A DNA stretch of 64,000 nt from Oryza sativa Japonica Group (GCF_034140825.1 NC_089039.1:4920001-4984000), one strand, 5' to 3'. Counted from the stretch's first letter, positions 44,741-57,170 are shown. The notes: generated by a model from the sequence alone, not told the origin. Numbers and translations: made by a program.

Positions 44741-45665
44741 TCTGTATCTCAAGTTCCAATTTTTGTTTCCAATTTCTCATTATAACATCCAAAATTCCCA
44801 CGCATATTACATCACTGACAGTACTAAGCACTAATCATCTGATCAAATACACAACAATCAGTCCCTAGTGAACACGACCAGAATTTCCCAGAAACAGAAA
44901 AATTTCCCCTTCGATGAACATCAAATAGCCAAGCAAATGCAATGTGCATTCTCTAAAAAACGAACATCAACAATCAACATACGGCTAACCAAATCAGACA
45001 ATCTGCAGGCCGTTCAGTAGCTTAATCTGCAATCAAGTGCACAGCTATCTTAACCGGATGAAATAATCAGGTAAATTCTGGACATCCAGCTGAAGAAAGA
45101 AAAAAGAAAGGAGGAGACTTGTGGCAATGGAGCTTTTCGAAGCCCGGCGATCTCCTGCACCAACGAGACGTGCACCAGCACCGTCCTCCACGCCATGTAT
45201 CAGCCTGCGAACCCGCCGCCGCCGCGAGCAGCGAACGAAAGAATCAGGGAAAAGCCCTCGAGCCAAAGCCGAATCGAGAGGAGGAGAGGGCAGCCGTACT
45301 GAGGGCGATGATGGAGAGGACGAAGGCGGAGGCAAGGAGCGGCCGGAGGACGGAAGACGACGGCGATCTCCCACGCTGCCGCCGCCAGCGTGGCTCCTCC
45401 TCCGGCCATGGTGCCGCGGTGGCGCTTCGTCGGCGGAAGGGGACTATGCGCGTGGGAGGCGGCGCCGGACTTGAGCGCCATGCGTGGAGGGCCTCGCCGT
45501 GGCAGGGGCAGGAGGACCGCCGGCGGAGGAGCTCCTCCTGCTTCTCCGCGCCGCCGACTGAGGGGTAAAGATGGAAACGGTATCGGCCGGTGTACTACGA
45601 CGTCAAACATTTTGACTCTTTTTGAAATGAGCTACAGCGACTAACAAAACGAAACGGAGGGAGTA

Positions 45666-46560
45666 CATTGTAACTATGTTGTAACCTCTGTAGGAGTATA
45701 ACTTAGGTATAAAGTTGTATATACATATTTTTAGTATTTATATACAAGTTATATTGTATTTATAGTGGAAATAATACAATAATATAAACTATATTATTGT
45801 TACATTTAAAGTTTTTCAGTTAAAAAACTTGCGACGGTTTGTTAGATAGTCTTTTTTTCTTAAGTTAAATTTCACACTACAACAATGGTTGAAATTTATG
45901 CAAACTCATTAGGAGTTTAGCATTAGTCCTAACCACAATGTTATATGGTATCAGAGCATCATAAACCGCACTAAACAAATTTAGCTATTCTTACACATGA
46001 GAAATTTAGCTATTCTTACACGCGAGAATATCTATAAAATATTCAAAAGTTTTTTAAAATAAAAAACTTTTCAAATGTAACTATAATATAATTATGAGTG
46101 TAAATATGTTGTAACTAATATATAACTAGTAACTTATATATAACTTTCACAAATTCACGAGAAACGTGTAGCGGTGCAAGTGTAAGTGACTAGCACGATG
46201 AATATTTTCTCTCCCCTCAGATGCATGAATCTCCTAAAACACACTTGAAGGTCGAAAATCTGAGTTTTTTGGGACAAGAAATGATGAGCGATCTATAGCA
46301 ATTTCACTTACAGCTTACACATTGGGTTTCTATACTAAACAAAAGGATGTTGGCTACGTGCATACCTTTTAGGCTAGTAGGGAGTAGATGTAGAGGCTTG
46401 TATTATGGTATAATTTCAGTGCTTAATGAAATATTCCTATTATCTTAAAGAAATATCTGCATGCAAATGTGGCCATTCCACCTGCAATTGGCCTTACTTC
46501 ATAATATCATAAGTGGAACAGTTAATGATATAATGTATCCAGTAATTCAAAACCAATTGG
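45666..46560. other. AT-rich spacer with a possible copia relic
   Basis: TGGTATCAGAGC at about 45947-45958 equals the initiator-Met tRNA primer-binding site used by many copia elements. It is preceded by AATGTTATA and the text TAGTCCTAACCACA, like the end of an LTR. No gag follows. It may be an old element fragment. Confidence 0.35.
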
Positions 46561-46666
46561 TGAATAAAAAGATACAGGGATTATACTCGTAGGATGCCAA
46601 TCTAAAACGTGCTCAATAAAAAGATACATGGATATACTCGTAGGATGCCAATCTAAAGCGTGCTCA
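46561..46666. repeat. Tandem duplication of about 52 bp
   Basis: AATAAAAAGATAC..GG, then ATACTCGTAGGATGCCAATC and TAAA.CGTGCTCA, occurs twice in a row. Non-coding, downstream of the HGPRT gene. Confidence 0.75.
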
Positions 46667-47079
46667 AACATAAGTTTTCAACAAGGACCAGACAGCAAGC
46701 GTGCTCAAACATAAGGACCAGACAGCGGACCACCAAACTAGAATGATGTTGGTATTACAAGTGATGAAGACAGCCACAAAAGTTTTCCTTTAAGATGCAA
46801 GTTACAACCAAATCAATTTGATCGCTGTCTATAAATCAAATATCTAACATGTTATACAACCACATTGTTTTGTTCCGTGGTTGCAGTTTGGTGACGGAGT
46901 GCTGTTGAAACAGGACAGTTTCTCCTGAGCTTTTGATAGAGAAAAAGTAAGAGTAGCCAAGCTTTAAGCTTCTTGCTTGTACAAAATTACGTAAGATTTG
47001 CCTACAGATTTCAAAAATGGAATATGTGTATTCCTTTCTAACTTTTTTATCTCTTCAACATGTTGCAAGTACTCCTTTT

Positions 47080-50000
47080 CTAATTGCTTGTATCTTTTTT
47101 GTACATCTCGGCCTTAAGAACTCCAACATAAGGCAGGTTGCGGTAGAGTTCAGCATAATCCATGCCATATCCAACAACAAAGGAATCTGGGCACTGAAAA
47201 AGGAAAAAATAAATAAAATGGTGATTAATTTAACATTGCAAAGGAGGGATGGGGCAATCATTCAACTGTTCCCAATGAAATTATGAAACAAGCACACCAG
47301 GAAGTAAAGCTATCTTGACGTCAACATCATGCAGCATATAAATTTAAATACCACATTGTTAAGTAGTTCATACCTCAAAACCTCTATAAAATTTTCCATC
47401 CCCCACTAGCTGAAAATTAGCAGTTCTCCTTGCCGGTTTGTCAAGAAAAGTGCAGACTGATATGGATGATGCTCCTTTCTTTTCTAAATAAGCAATAAGA
47501 CAGGAAACAGTATTCCCAGTGTCCACAATATCTTCCACCTACCAAGATATGAAACCACTGTCAATTTCTAGACAAGAACAGGCTCAGTTGATACAAGTCT
47601 AGGATGTATATGACAACCAAATAAATAGCACTGCTGTAAATGTGATACCAATTTAATACTATACAAAATATTGCTGGTCTTCAAAAAAGTGTTTTGCTCA
47701 GTTAACCTTATGCACCATACAGTTGCTGGCTAGAACATCAACAAACATGGATCTGGGAACACGCTATATACTTCCTTGGTCAGACTCCATCTTAGAGCCT
47801 CGCCATGAGACACAACCAGCACACAAGGAATCAATGTGAGCCGTGAACTACAATTTAATTTCTCATTCCACCTAAAACTCATTTCTGCATTGGTATTGTC
47901 ATTCCCACAATTCACATGTCAGCATCATTGTATCAATTATTTTTCAGTTGTTGATTCATCATCTCAGTTGATAAGTCACCATCAAGTATGATTGATACTA
48001 TTAAGCCTTGTTTGGCTAGGTCAGGATCCCAGCCCAACCACATGGAGTTAAGTTTAATTTGAGCAGACTTCCTGGTCCACCCAAGCAAGGCCTCAGTAAA
48101 GTAAGTATTGCTGAAGTGAACATAAGTTTTGTTTGTCTTTATGAAAACGGATGTCCCTTCATGGTCCTAAAGTGAAGATAAGAATGCAAAGTTTTCATGA
48201 TTTTGCTGTGTTCCCATTTGTCTGAACCAGTTTTGTATCAAAATCAACAAGTTGTAATCTAGATTACTTGTCACATTTTAAAATTCTTTATGAGATGATA
48301 TTATTGTTAACTTTGACTATTGCCACTGCACAACAAACTTTCCACTCTAATTTCGCAGAACTTCTGAAATCAGAGAAGCAAGGAAGGTGCAGGTTTGCCA
48401 AATAACAGAGACATTTGCTTGATATTGTTATAACCGAATTCAACACCTAGTGTTTGTAAAAAAGGATAACTGCAATACTTCCCAAGAAACTGGAATAACC
48501 AATACCTAAAAATGTTGCTGGCACTCAGTTGCATTGATTGATCCAAATGCTTTGTTCAGTTTGTATGGGAACTGGATGAGATCAGGAAGGAAGGTACACA
48601 CTGGCCAAGAGCAGGATCATCCTTCAACTCTAAAATCACATACAAGCACAGCTCCAAAGGTGTATGGCAATTCAAGAAGGCAATTCAACTGCTCACAAAC
48701 TAGTGTGGCAATTGCGAAGCTTACAGAACAGATTCATTGTGCTCTTGCTAGCTTCGGTGATGCACCACCTCAAAGAGTTCAGGAAGTATGTCTGAGAAGA
48801 ATGTAGGAAATGGAGAGTTCAGGAAGTATGTCTGAGAAGAATGTAGGAAATGGAATATTGTCTTAGTTAGAAAGAACAAAGCTGGTCCTCTAGAGCATGA
48901 TGAGATGGAATTCCTACTAGCATACACTAGAAACCACACTAGGGGAGTTAGCAGGACAAAGAGACATAGAGCTATTGGGATTTCATTCCAAGTTGATATG
49001 GTTGGGAATTCACTCCGCGGCCGGGCAACACCGTAACTATTGCACCCATATCACCCAGCTGCTGTGCAACACAGCAATGATTTTGCTGTTGTCACCTGTT
49101 GACCAGGCGACACGGCCCATGAACCATGCTATCACCAGTCGGATGGGCACGGGGATCGTTGTCACCCGTTCGACAGGGCGACATGGCCCATGTCACATGA
49201 GGCGACACAGGCATATTTTTCAAGATATTTTTAATAAGGGTTATTCATGTCTTTCTCCAGAAAAAGGAATATTTAAAGAAATCATGGTGACAACAACCAT
49301 GAGTGGGGATCTCGCCTGTTGGATGGGCGACAAGGAGCGACATGGGTAGATTCTTGCAAATATTTTGAGAAATGGGTATTCCTCCAAAATCACAAGAAAA
49401 AAATACTCCTTGCATTTTTTAATATATGATGTTTGTTCAACATGGCATTTGACCATTCGTCTTATTAAAAAATATAGTGTAAATTTGCAAATTTATAAGT
49501 CGTGCTTAAAGTACCTTAAGTAATCAAACAAGTCATGACAAAATAAATGATACTCCGTCTGTTTCACATTATAAGTCGTTTTGACTTTTTTTCCTAGTCA
49601 AACTTAAGAAGTTTAACCAAGTTTATAGAAAAAATAGCAACATCTAAATCACTAAATTAGTTTCATTAAAACTAACATTTAATAAATTTTGATAATATGT
49701 TTGTTTTGTCTCGAAAATATATCTATATTTTTCTATAAACTTGATCAACCTTAAAACAGTTTGACTAGAAAAAAGTCAAAACGACTTATAATATGAAACG
49801 GAGGGAGTATATTTACATAGTTTTCTTAAAAAGTCATATATTTAAAAATGGAGGGAGATTACCATCACATACCCCTAAGTTCTTCAGTTTTGATAATCAA
49901 AGAAACCTTCCAGAAACAATTCTAAGAATCATATCTCAAAAGCTAAACATGCAATGAGCCACATCATCTAGAAAACAAAAGCCAGGCTAATATTAGATTA

Positions 50001-50709
50001 TTGAGCTTTTGGTTCTAACAAATATAGGTTGCGCGAGGTATCCACTAGTTGATACAAGAATCTGTGACCATATGCAGGAATGAGAAGGATTAAAAACATG
50101 TTACAAATAATAACAGACTAAATTAACTCAATGATTACGTACACTTCTATTAAGCCAGAAACATTAGATTAGATGTGACAGCCTCACAACGCATCAAAGT
50201 GTCACAGTACATTAACAACTGAAAGGGAACATGTTGTCATCAATCTACACGTCTTTGCATATCTAGGATATAAAATTCTGCACAAGCTACTATATTCAGT
50301 AACCTGAAAGGATGTCACGACACACGAGAACGGCACAACCACACACCGCACGGGTAGGGAGGGTCCGGGGGGGGGGGGGGGTCGGGTCACTCACCACCAC
50401 GACGTGCTTCCCGGCGACGTCGACTTTGAGGTCGGAGGTGATCCGCGGCCGGCCGCTGGACTCGGTGCCGTCGCCGTACGACTCGGCGCGCACGAGGTCC
50501 ACGGCGAGCGGCGCGTCGACGCGGCGGACCAGGTCGGCGAGGAAGAGGAACGCCCCCGTGGCGACGCCGACGACGACGGCGGGCTCGCGCAGGGCGCGGA
50601 GGTCGGCGGCGAGCTCGGCGGCCACCTCCGACACCCGGGCGGCGATCTCGGCCTCCGTCCACAGCACCCGGTCGATGCCGGCGTCTGCGCCGGCGCCGCC
50701 GCCCACCAT
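47080..50709 (-). CDS. Hypoxanthine-guanine phosphoribosyltransferase, three exons
   Basis: Predicted exons on the minus strand are 50709-50395 (105 codons), 47538-47374 (55) and 47193-47080 (37 plus stop), joined at GT-AG sites in phase 0. They give 197 aa, a normal HGPRT length. The enzyme transfers phosphoribose from PRPP to hypoxanthine or guanine in purine salvage. Evidence is the PRPP-binding loop [10 protein letters not shown] (residues 106-115), the flexible-loop motif ESYGDGT (about 76-82), [16 protein letters not shown] near residue 45, and a C-terminal [20 protein letters not shown]. The start at [11 protein letters not shown] gives a cytosolic protein. An in-frame ATG at 50901 would add a Pro/Arg-rich extension, less likely. 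Intron 1 (2856 bp) holds nested MITEs, and a G homopolymer lies near its donor. Confidence 0.9.
48770..48860. repeat. 43-bp tandem duplication in HGPRT intron 1
   Basis: AGTTCAGGAAGTATGTCTGA plus GAAGAATGTAGGAAATGGA occurs twice in tandem. Non-coding. Confidence 0.8.
49406..49857. mobile_element. Outer Stowaway-like MITE, split by a second one
   Basis: The left end CTCCTTGCATTTTTTAATAT follows TA and the right end is, inverted, CTCCCTCCATTTTTAAATAT. The phrases TATGATGTTT and GTCATATATTT are typical of a Stowaway pair. It is interrupted at 49553-49807. Confidence 0.65.
49553..49807. mobile_element. Inner Stowaway MITE (255 bp)
   Basis: Flanked by TA on both sides. The ends CTCCGTCTGTTTCACATTAT and, inverted, CTCCCTCCGTTTCATATTAT form long inverted repeats extending through AAGTCGTTTTGACTTTTT. 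It lies inside the 49406-49857 MITE in HGPRT intron 1. Confidence 0.88.
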
Positions 50710-50992
50710 CGCGGCGGCGGGGAGAGCTAGGGTTAGGGTTCCGCGGCGGCGGGGGCGGCGGGGGCGCGCGGGATTGGGGGATTTATTGGTGGCGGGCGGA
50801 GACGGAGGAGGAGGAGGAGGAGGAGAGGAGGTTTTCCGCGAATGGAAAGGGGCGGTGGCGGGGCCAGCGGGGAGGAATGGTGGGATTCCCAAATTCTGCA
50901 TTTGCCCCCAACACCATCACGATGGAAGCCGCTGACTTCTGTCGGTGCAACCTTTTTTTTTTCAAGACCTCGGACATTCTGGCCCTGATCAC

Positions 50993-51354
50993 GGCCGTTT
51001 GGTTGGAGGAAGTTTATAGGAGGGATTGAAAATTTAGAGGGATGGTTTTATTTGATTAGGATACATGGAAATTTTGGTGGGATGGGGAATGGAGAATTGA
51101 GGGAGGACCTCCCTACTTTTTAATACGTGGGTAGGGGCGATAATTGTGAGGAAATTCCTCCTTTATTTTGTCTAAACAAATCTCAGCCATCCGTTTTCAT
51201 TAATGACATAATCTCCAACTAAACTCCCTATCAATTTTCACCACCTCTACCAAACAAGATACTGGGATTAAAAATCAAATTTCCATCTTAATCTCACCAT
51301 CAATTCCCTCGTATAAACTCACAATTCCCTTCCCTTGAGTTGCCAAACAAACCG
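50993..51354. mobile_element. Possible Tourist-like insertion upstream of HGPRT
   Basis: The left end GGCCGTTTGGTTGGAGGAAG and, inverted, the right end CGGTTTGTTTGGCAACTCAA are weakly complementary, with repeated GGAGGGATTG-like text inside. It occupies the promoter-side flank of the HGPRT gene. Confidence 0.4.
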
Positions 51355-51811
51355 GAGCTCCTGATTGTTTAGGATTTCAACTCTAAAATCTATCTCGAGT
51401 AACGAAATCTAAATATCGTTTTACCTTTCATTAAAACGAGTTGAAACCGGTTGGTTAGATTTTAATTCTAGATAATATGAAGTTGGAATTCGAGCCTAAC
51501 AAACAAGCTTGAAATGTGAAGAGAGCTGCTTGAAACATGAAGAGAGCTGAGAGAACAAGATCCTCTAACTTCACATGGTGAAGCTAGAGAAACACATTGC
51601 CATGACTTTTGGATATTTCTAGTCGTTTGATTTACTGTTTCGCACTATTGTTACAGTAAACAACTGCATATCATTGTTTTATATTGTAGCACAAGACTAA
51701 TGTTATTGTGCTTCTATGCCTTTAGCACCTAATGACAGATGATCCGCTTCCAATGTTGAGTGTTACCGTAGCTTGAAAACAAGAGCTAGTAGAGGATAGA
51801 AAGGCCCTGTT

Positions 51812-52021
51812 TGGGGAGCTTGTCCCAGCTGCAGCTTTTCTCAAAAGCTGCTTCTGCTAGAAGCTACCCCAAACAGTTCACAGCTTCTGAGAATATGTAG
51901 TTACAGATTCTGAAAAATGAACTAAGAAGCCAGAAGCTGGGTTTCAGAGCTTTTCCAGATTCTCAGAAGCTGGCTACCAAACAGCTGCTTTTCAGAATCT
52001 AAAGCTCCCCCAAACAGACCT
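51812..52021. mobile_element. MITE, inverted relative of 12530-12745
   Basis: The ends GGCCCTGTTTGGGGAGCTT and, inverted, GGTCTGTTTGGGGGAGCTTT. The reverse complement aligns along its whole length with the MITE at 12530-12745. About 210 bp. Confidence 0.8.
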
Positions 52022-53038
52022 AAAAACTACCTACAGCCGATAGATGACTATGGTCATGTTTCTTCCTTCTCTTTTACTTTTTGATTCACGTGATCCTACT
52101 TCTAGATTTTGGTTTTGTGAAGCTAAATTATTAGAACTTTTGATTTTGGTTTTGTGAAGCTAAATTATTAGAACTTTTGATATAGAAAAAAAATGCACAT
52201 GTAGTACAAATTATATAGTACACATAGTAACAGTTTTAGAGCATGTTTGCTCAAAATTTATAAAGCAACTTAAGTTATTTTGATTTAAAAAAAATCCATT
52301 GATAAACTACCTGGCAGATAGGCGTAATACTATGCTAATGGGGCCATGTGGTCAGTCAGCAGTTAAAAGAAGCTCAAACGATACTTCTCCTCGCTCCTCA
52401 TGCATAGGAAATTTTAGCAACAGGTCTGACTGGATTTTTTTTTCTTCTCATGGTTTCCTGTACGATTAGTGATGAAGGAAACATTCCGACAATCTACCCG
52501 TGATAGTTCTGGGTGGTCCGAATAGTAGGAAAAGAAATATTTCCTATATACACTATTGCATTGAGAATCCTTTGAAAATCTCTCAATCCGAATAGACCCT
52601 AAGCAAACCTCAAGTTTTGTTTCTCAGTTGTAGCTTTCCAGTTTTGCATCTTATGAACCAAAAAGTTTTTTAAAAAAACTGGCCCAAAGCAATACTCGTC
52701 TTTGTGCCTGTGTGGCCGTGTTGTATTAGAGTGTAGGATACCTCGTAGAGTTTCGAGCACAATCGTGTATCAAAGTGTAGGATACCTCGTAGAGTTCCAA
52801 GCACAATCAGAGGGTTTGTTGTTGATAGGGCATTGGTTGAGACTAAGGAGCAGTGGCAACGGCTAGTATGTAGTGCAGGTCGTAGCATCAACATTGCAAA
52901 GAGTTGGGGGTGGAACGGTGTGGGAGCCTGGGAGGTCGGCTAGGGCCTATGAAGCAACTAAACACAACTGCATGGCAACGGAAGACTAGCTTGTGCATGA
53001 GCTCCGTAGCGAGTGTAAAGAAAGTAAATTTTAGTTCA
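52022..53038. other. Spacer with small duplications
   Basis: A phrase, GTGTAGGATACCTCGTAGAG, is tandemly repeated (about 52731 and 52777). GATTTTGGTTTTGTGAAGC also occurs twice (52106 and 52142). No gene seen. Confidence 0.5.
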
Positions 53039-53041
53039 GAG

Positions 53042-54841
53042 CACTAGGCCGGATCCAGTCATCTGTGACGGGCTCTAACCCTCACCTTTGACGGATTTGG
53101 TTCTGGTCAGAGACAAGTGGTCACTGATGACTACACCTCACCTTTGACGGGTGAAAGCCCGTCACTGGTAATTAAAACCTTTGACGGGCTAAAAAATATA
53201 GCCGTCACAGGTGACTCACACCTGTGACGGGTGACTCTTTGCAACCCGTCAAAGGTGACAAAACAGCTGTGACTGGTTTTAGTTCTCACCCGTCACAGAT
53301 GTCAAAAATCACCCAAAAAAAAAAGAAATGCCTCAGCCCAAATGTACGAAATGAAGAAAAATCAAATACATCTCAAGATGCACATGATACAACAACTTTG
53401 TATTTTAAATCAAATACATCTCAACAAACAACTACACATGAAGCAATCTGACAATATACATCACACAAGTATCCATGTCCATTTTAACAAACTACACATC
53501 CACACAAGCAACAAACATGAGCAAATCAAGCACAAACAACATCAAGCACAAACAAATCCGGTGGCCGGCGGTCGGTGGCGGAGGCGGCCGGCGGTCGGTG
53601 GCGGAGGGGAAAGGCCGCGGACGCTGGATCCGCGTCCCCCGACCTCGTGGAGGCCGGATATGGCGGTCATCGGTCGGCGGCGGAGGAGGCGGCGTCCGGC
53701 AGTCGGGGAAGAGGTTGTGGAGGTGGCGAAGGTGTCGGTGGCTGGATCCGCTGTGGCGTCGGCGGCCGGGAGGCGAGGGAAGGCGCCGGCGGCCAGATCC
53801 GGCTTCCCGGAGGCCAAACTTGGCGGCATCGGCGGCCGGGAGGCGAGGAAAGGCGCCGGTGGCCAGATCCGGCTTCCCGGTGGCCAGATCTGGCGACCGG
53901 CGGTCAAGAGGCGGCGACGGCGTGGGTGTTGAAAGCCGGTGGGAGGCAGAGGCTGGAAGCGTCGCCGGCAGAGGCGGCGGAGATGGAGACCGCTGCCACC
54001 GTCGGGCCTCAGCCGCCTCCCCTCCCGCCGTCGGCCGCCACGGCGCCACGGCTCCAGATCCGTCATCCGCCACCGCGCCTCCCCTCGCCCATGCCGGATC
54101 TGGCGGCCGGACCGCCGCCGCGCCTCCCCACCCGCCCCTGCCTGATCTGGCGGCCGCGCCGCCGCCGCCGCCCTCGCCGGCTCAGCGCCGCCACGCCTCC
54201 CCTCCCGCCCTGCCGGATCTGGCGGCTGGGCCGCCGCCGCCGCCCCCGCTGGCTCGGCGCCGCTGCGCCTCCCCTCCCGCCCCTGCCGGATTTGGCGGCC
54301 GGGCCGTCGCCGCCACCCCAGCCGGCCCGGGGCCGCCGCCGCCCCAGCCGGCCCAGCGCCGCCGCGCCTCCCCTCGCCACGGCACAGAGAAAGAGAGGAG
54401 AGATAGAGAAGAAGTGGAAGAGATAGAGGAGAAGTGGAGAAGAGGGAGCCGGCCGACCTTATCTCCTCATGTGGGCCCCGCTGGGAGAGGAGACATATAT
54501 ATATATACAGTGGCAGAAGTCATCTCAAACGGGCTGGGACTTAAAGCCGTCTGAGGTGAGTAAACCTCACCTCTGACGGGCTGTCCGGCTGCGACCCGTC
54601 ACAGGTAACTAGTCACCTGTGACGGGTTAGGACTTAAACCCGTTTGAGGTGAGGTAACCTCACCTGTGACGGGTTCTATTTTTAACCCGTCACAGGTGAC
54701 TAGTTATCTGTGACGGGTCGTAGCTGGATGCCTCACCGATGACGGCATCCCGTATGACCCGTCAGAGGTGACGGTCATCAGTGACCATTTCGTTTGCCCG
54801 TCACAGGTATCCCGTCAGAGATGTGAGGATCTGGTGTAGTG
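53042..54841. mobile_element. Non-autonomous CACTA (En/Spm-type) element, 1800 bp
   Basis: It begins CACTAGGCCGGATCCAGTCA and ends, inverted, CACTACACCAGATCCTCACA, with the 3-bp direct repeat GAG at 53039-53041 and 54842-54844. Both ends carry many subterminal copies of CACCTGTGACGGGT or its complement (53060-53300 and 54560-54810), the usual CACTA transposase-binding design. The interior 53560-54460 is over 70 percent GC by eye, with overlapping long frames on both strands and internal repeats (GGCCGGGAGGCGAGG). No transposase domain was found. The 359-aa plus frame and the Pro-rich minus frames look like composition artefacts or a captured GC-rich fragment. Confidence 0.9.
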
Positions 54842-54844
54842 GAG

Positions 54845-57170
54845 AACTCACTTACCGAATCAAGCGGTTTGCTTTTTCTTCCAATATTGAAATAATTTCG
54901 TATTTTTTTCTTTGTTTCCAATTTCATGTTATTTAAATTATGTAATTTTGTTTTTGATTTTATTTATCTTTGCACATGTCTTTGATGTAGTATTTTACTC
55001 TCTTTGCACATGTATTTGATGTAGTATTTTACTCTTCGGTTTTTCGATTAGACGAGACAGTAGGGCAAAGTGCAAACCGGATAAGTATAATTGAAATCCT
55101 CTATAGTACTGCTCACTAACACGTGCGCTGAAGAGTTGTCACAACCCAAATAATTGTATTTTTTTTGACAGTCTGTCGTATTCTTATAAGCATATATACT
55201 AAATACTTATATATATGTCCATAAGGATACAAGGCAAAATGTAATGTCTAACTATCATAACTGGAGCTTAGACACCTACAATAATGGTTCCATTTTTTTT
55301 TTACCAGCTACGTTGTTTAATACAAGGCTGGTTCGCTGACCAACTTATTATCACCATGATGATTACCTATACCTAGCATGCAGGTATATGTCCTCTTGTA
55401 TGACTCTAAAGACTAAGTAGACCACGCTCCCCACTAGGTCTGCATGTCACCATTTCCCTATGACATATCATCTTGACTAGTTTTTGAACACATCAAATAG
55501 TAAGAATATATGGGTATGTTGTACATACTCAGAAAGATTAGTACATATATCTATATATATATATTTCTAAAGAAAAATCCATAGATATTAACAATTGATA
55601 AATAGTAAAACACATTAAACATATAGTAAGTAAGTTAAATACACCCTGCAAAAGGTATTAAAATAATCGTCATAATATTGTTTCTTCAATCCATTTTTCC
55701 TAACTAGTGATACCTTCATCTGAGAATCACGTCGCCGAATTCCCTACTTGTGTGAGGCATTTCTTCTCTCACACTGATATCAGCCGACCCGATATCATTG
55801 TTTTAGGTATCGGCTGTCTTAGGCTAAGTATCACAATCACGTTATTATTCTCACTGATAAAATTATCAATCCATTATTCGGATGTTAATAATATTTACTG
55901 TTAGATTGTTAGCATCACCATCTCAATATAGTGCAGGTAAGCAAATATAGTAAAGATGATTAAGTAAAATAGTTGATGGGCGTAGTCTTGCCTGGTCTCC
56001 TGTCGTTCTACCCGTGCGTCACACTTAGTCAAATATGCAAATCTTTAATATTAATTAATATCTAGATTTTCATGCATGACAGCTACTAACAGCATACTAG
56101 TAGCAGTAGGTAGCTAGTTGACGTGACTATACTAAAGAAAGAGAACCAACATGTAGGCCTATTATGTTTAGGGGTGAAAAGTTTTTGCGCGTCACATCGG
56201 ATATACGGACACACATTTAGATTATTAAACGTAGTCTAATAACAAAACAAATTACAGATTTCGACTGTAAACTGCGAGACGAATTTATTAAGCCTAATTA
56301 ATCCGTCATTAGCAAATGTTTAGTGTAGCACCATATTGTCAAATCATGGCGCAATCAGGCTTAAAAGATTCATCTGGCAATTTACATGCAACCTGTCTAA
56401 TTAATTTATTTTTCTATATTTAATACTCTATTCATATGTTTAAACATTAGATGTAACAGGTGGCCGTACTAGTAGGGCATGCATGTAGGTGCTGCTAGCC
56501 ACTGAAAGTACTAATCTTTTCACTAATATATATATTTTCTTCAAGTGCATTTACTGAACACTAATCCATCTACTCTATAGTTAGACATCAGGTATTTATA
56601 CTAGCCATATACTCGTAAAAAACAAAAGGACAGGGTTCCATGCATTACCTGGAAAGCTTCTACTAGCTCCAGTGCTCTCAATCTCCCGCGGCCCTCGCCA
56701 CAATAAGAGTAGAAAAAGTTCTACTGATGATGCAAGTGATATAGGGTCAAGTACGGGCTTTAAATAGAGTAGCTTCCTTCAGACTAAGGAGGACATATGT
56801 CCCAGTCTTCATGAGGTGGACAGGTTTCACCCTCTCTCTTCCTTACCTCAGGAGCAGTGGCGGATCTAAAAAATTGATTCGTTGGTTTCATAATGTGTCT
56901 ATCGATGTTATAGTATGCTAATTATACTTAAATCATAATGTTATAATATATGGATAATCAGTTTTACTGTAAGTTTTACTAAAAGTCGTCGTGTTACCTG
57001 ACACCGGTACTTATACGGTAGATCCGTCCCTGCTTAGGAGCGTTCGATTCTATCCATTTCATCAATACTCAACGATATTTATCTGTCTTCCTATCCAAAA
57101 TAATTCAAAAGTTATAATAGAATCTATATATTTAATGTCACGTAGCGTAAGGGTTTTATTATTAGGAGTA
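54845..57170. other. AT-rich spacer with MITE fragments
   Basis: No gene was recognised. It contains the MITE fragment at 56166-56460. The last part (from about 57170) leads into the UBC2-type gene promoter. Confidence 0.45.
56166..56460. mobile_element. MITE fragment related to 10813-10985
   Basis: TTTAGGGGTGAAAAGTTTTTG, GCGAGACGAATTTATTAAGC and TTTAAACATTAGATGTAACA are typical of a common rice MITE family. It is partly similar to 10813-10985, and the edges are not fixed. Confidence 0.5.

Larger units (their letters stand above)
40403..45663 (+). mobile_element. Osmar-type mariner-like element (5261 bp)
   Basis: Flanked by TA (40401-40402 and 45664-45665). Terminal inverted repeats start CTCCCTCCGTTTCGTTTTGT and, inverted, CTCCCTCCGTTTCGTTTTGT, so the first 20 bp are identical. 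These termini match the Stowaway consensus, as known for Osmar elements, the autonomous relatives of Stowaway MITEs. The interior holds one transposase gene with an open reading frame and conserved catalytic residues. Both subterminal regions are GC-rich (40490-40960 and 45130-45560). The 3' part has a GCTGTTGCTG microsatellite (44235-44330) and a tandem duplication (44577-44740). It looks structurally complete. Confidence 0.93.

Noticed and set aside
45940-45965. Complete copia element downstream of Osmar
   Set aside because: Only a primer-binding-site match and LTR-like edge are seen; no gag or pol follows.
50312-50935. 207-aa plus-strand frame over HGPRT exon 1
   Set aside because: Antisense shadow of a GC-rich exon with clear HGPRT motifs on the minus strand.
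53475-54554. 359-aa protein in the CACTA interior
   Set aside because: Low-complexity Arg/Pro/Ala composition, equally long frames on both strands, no domain; treated as element interior.
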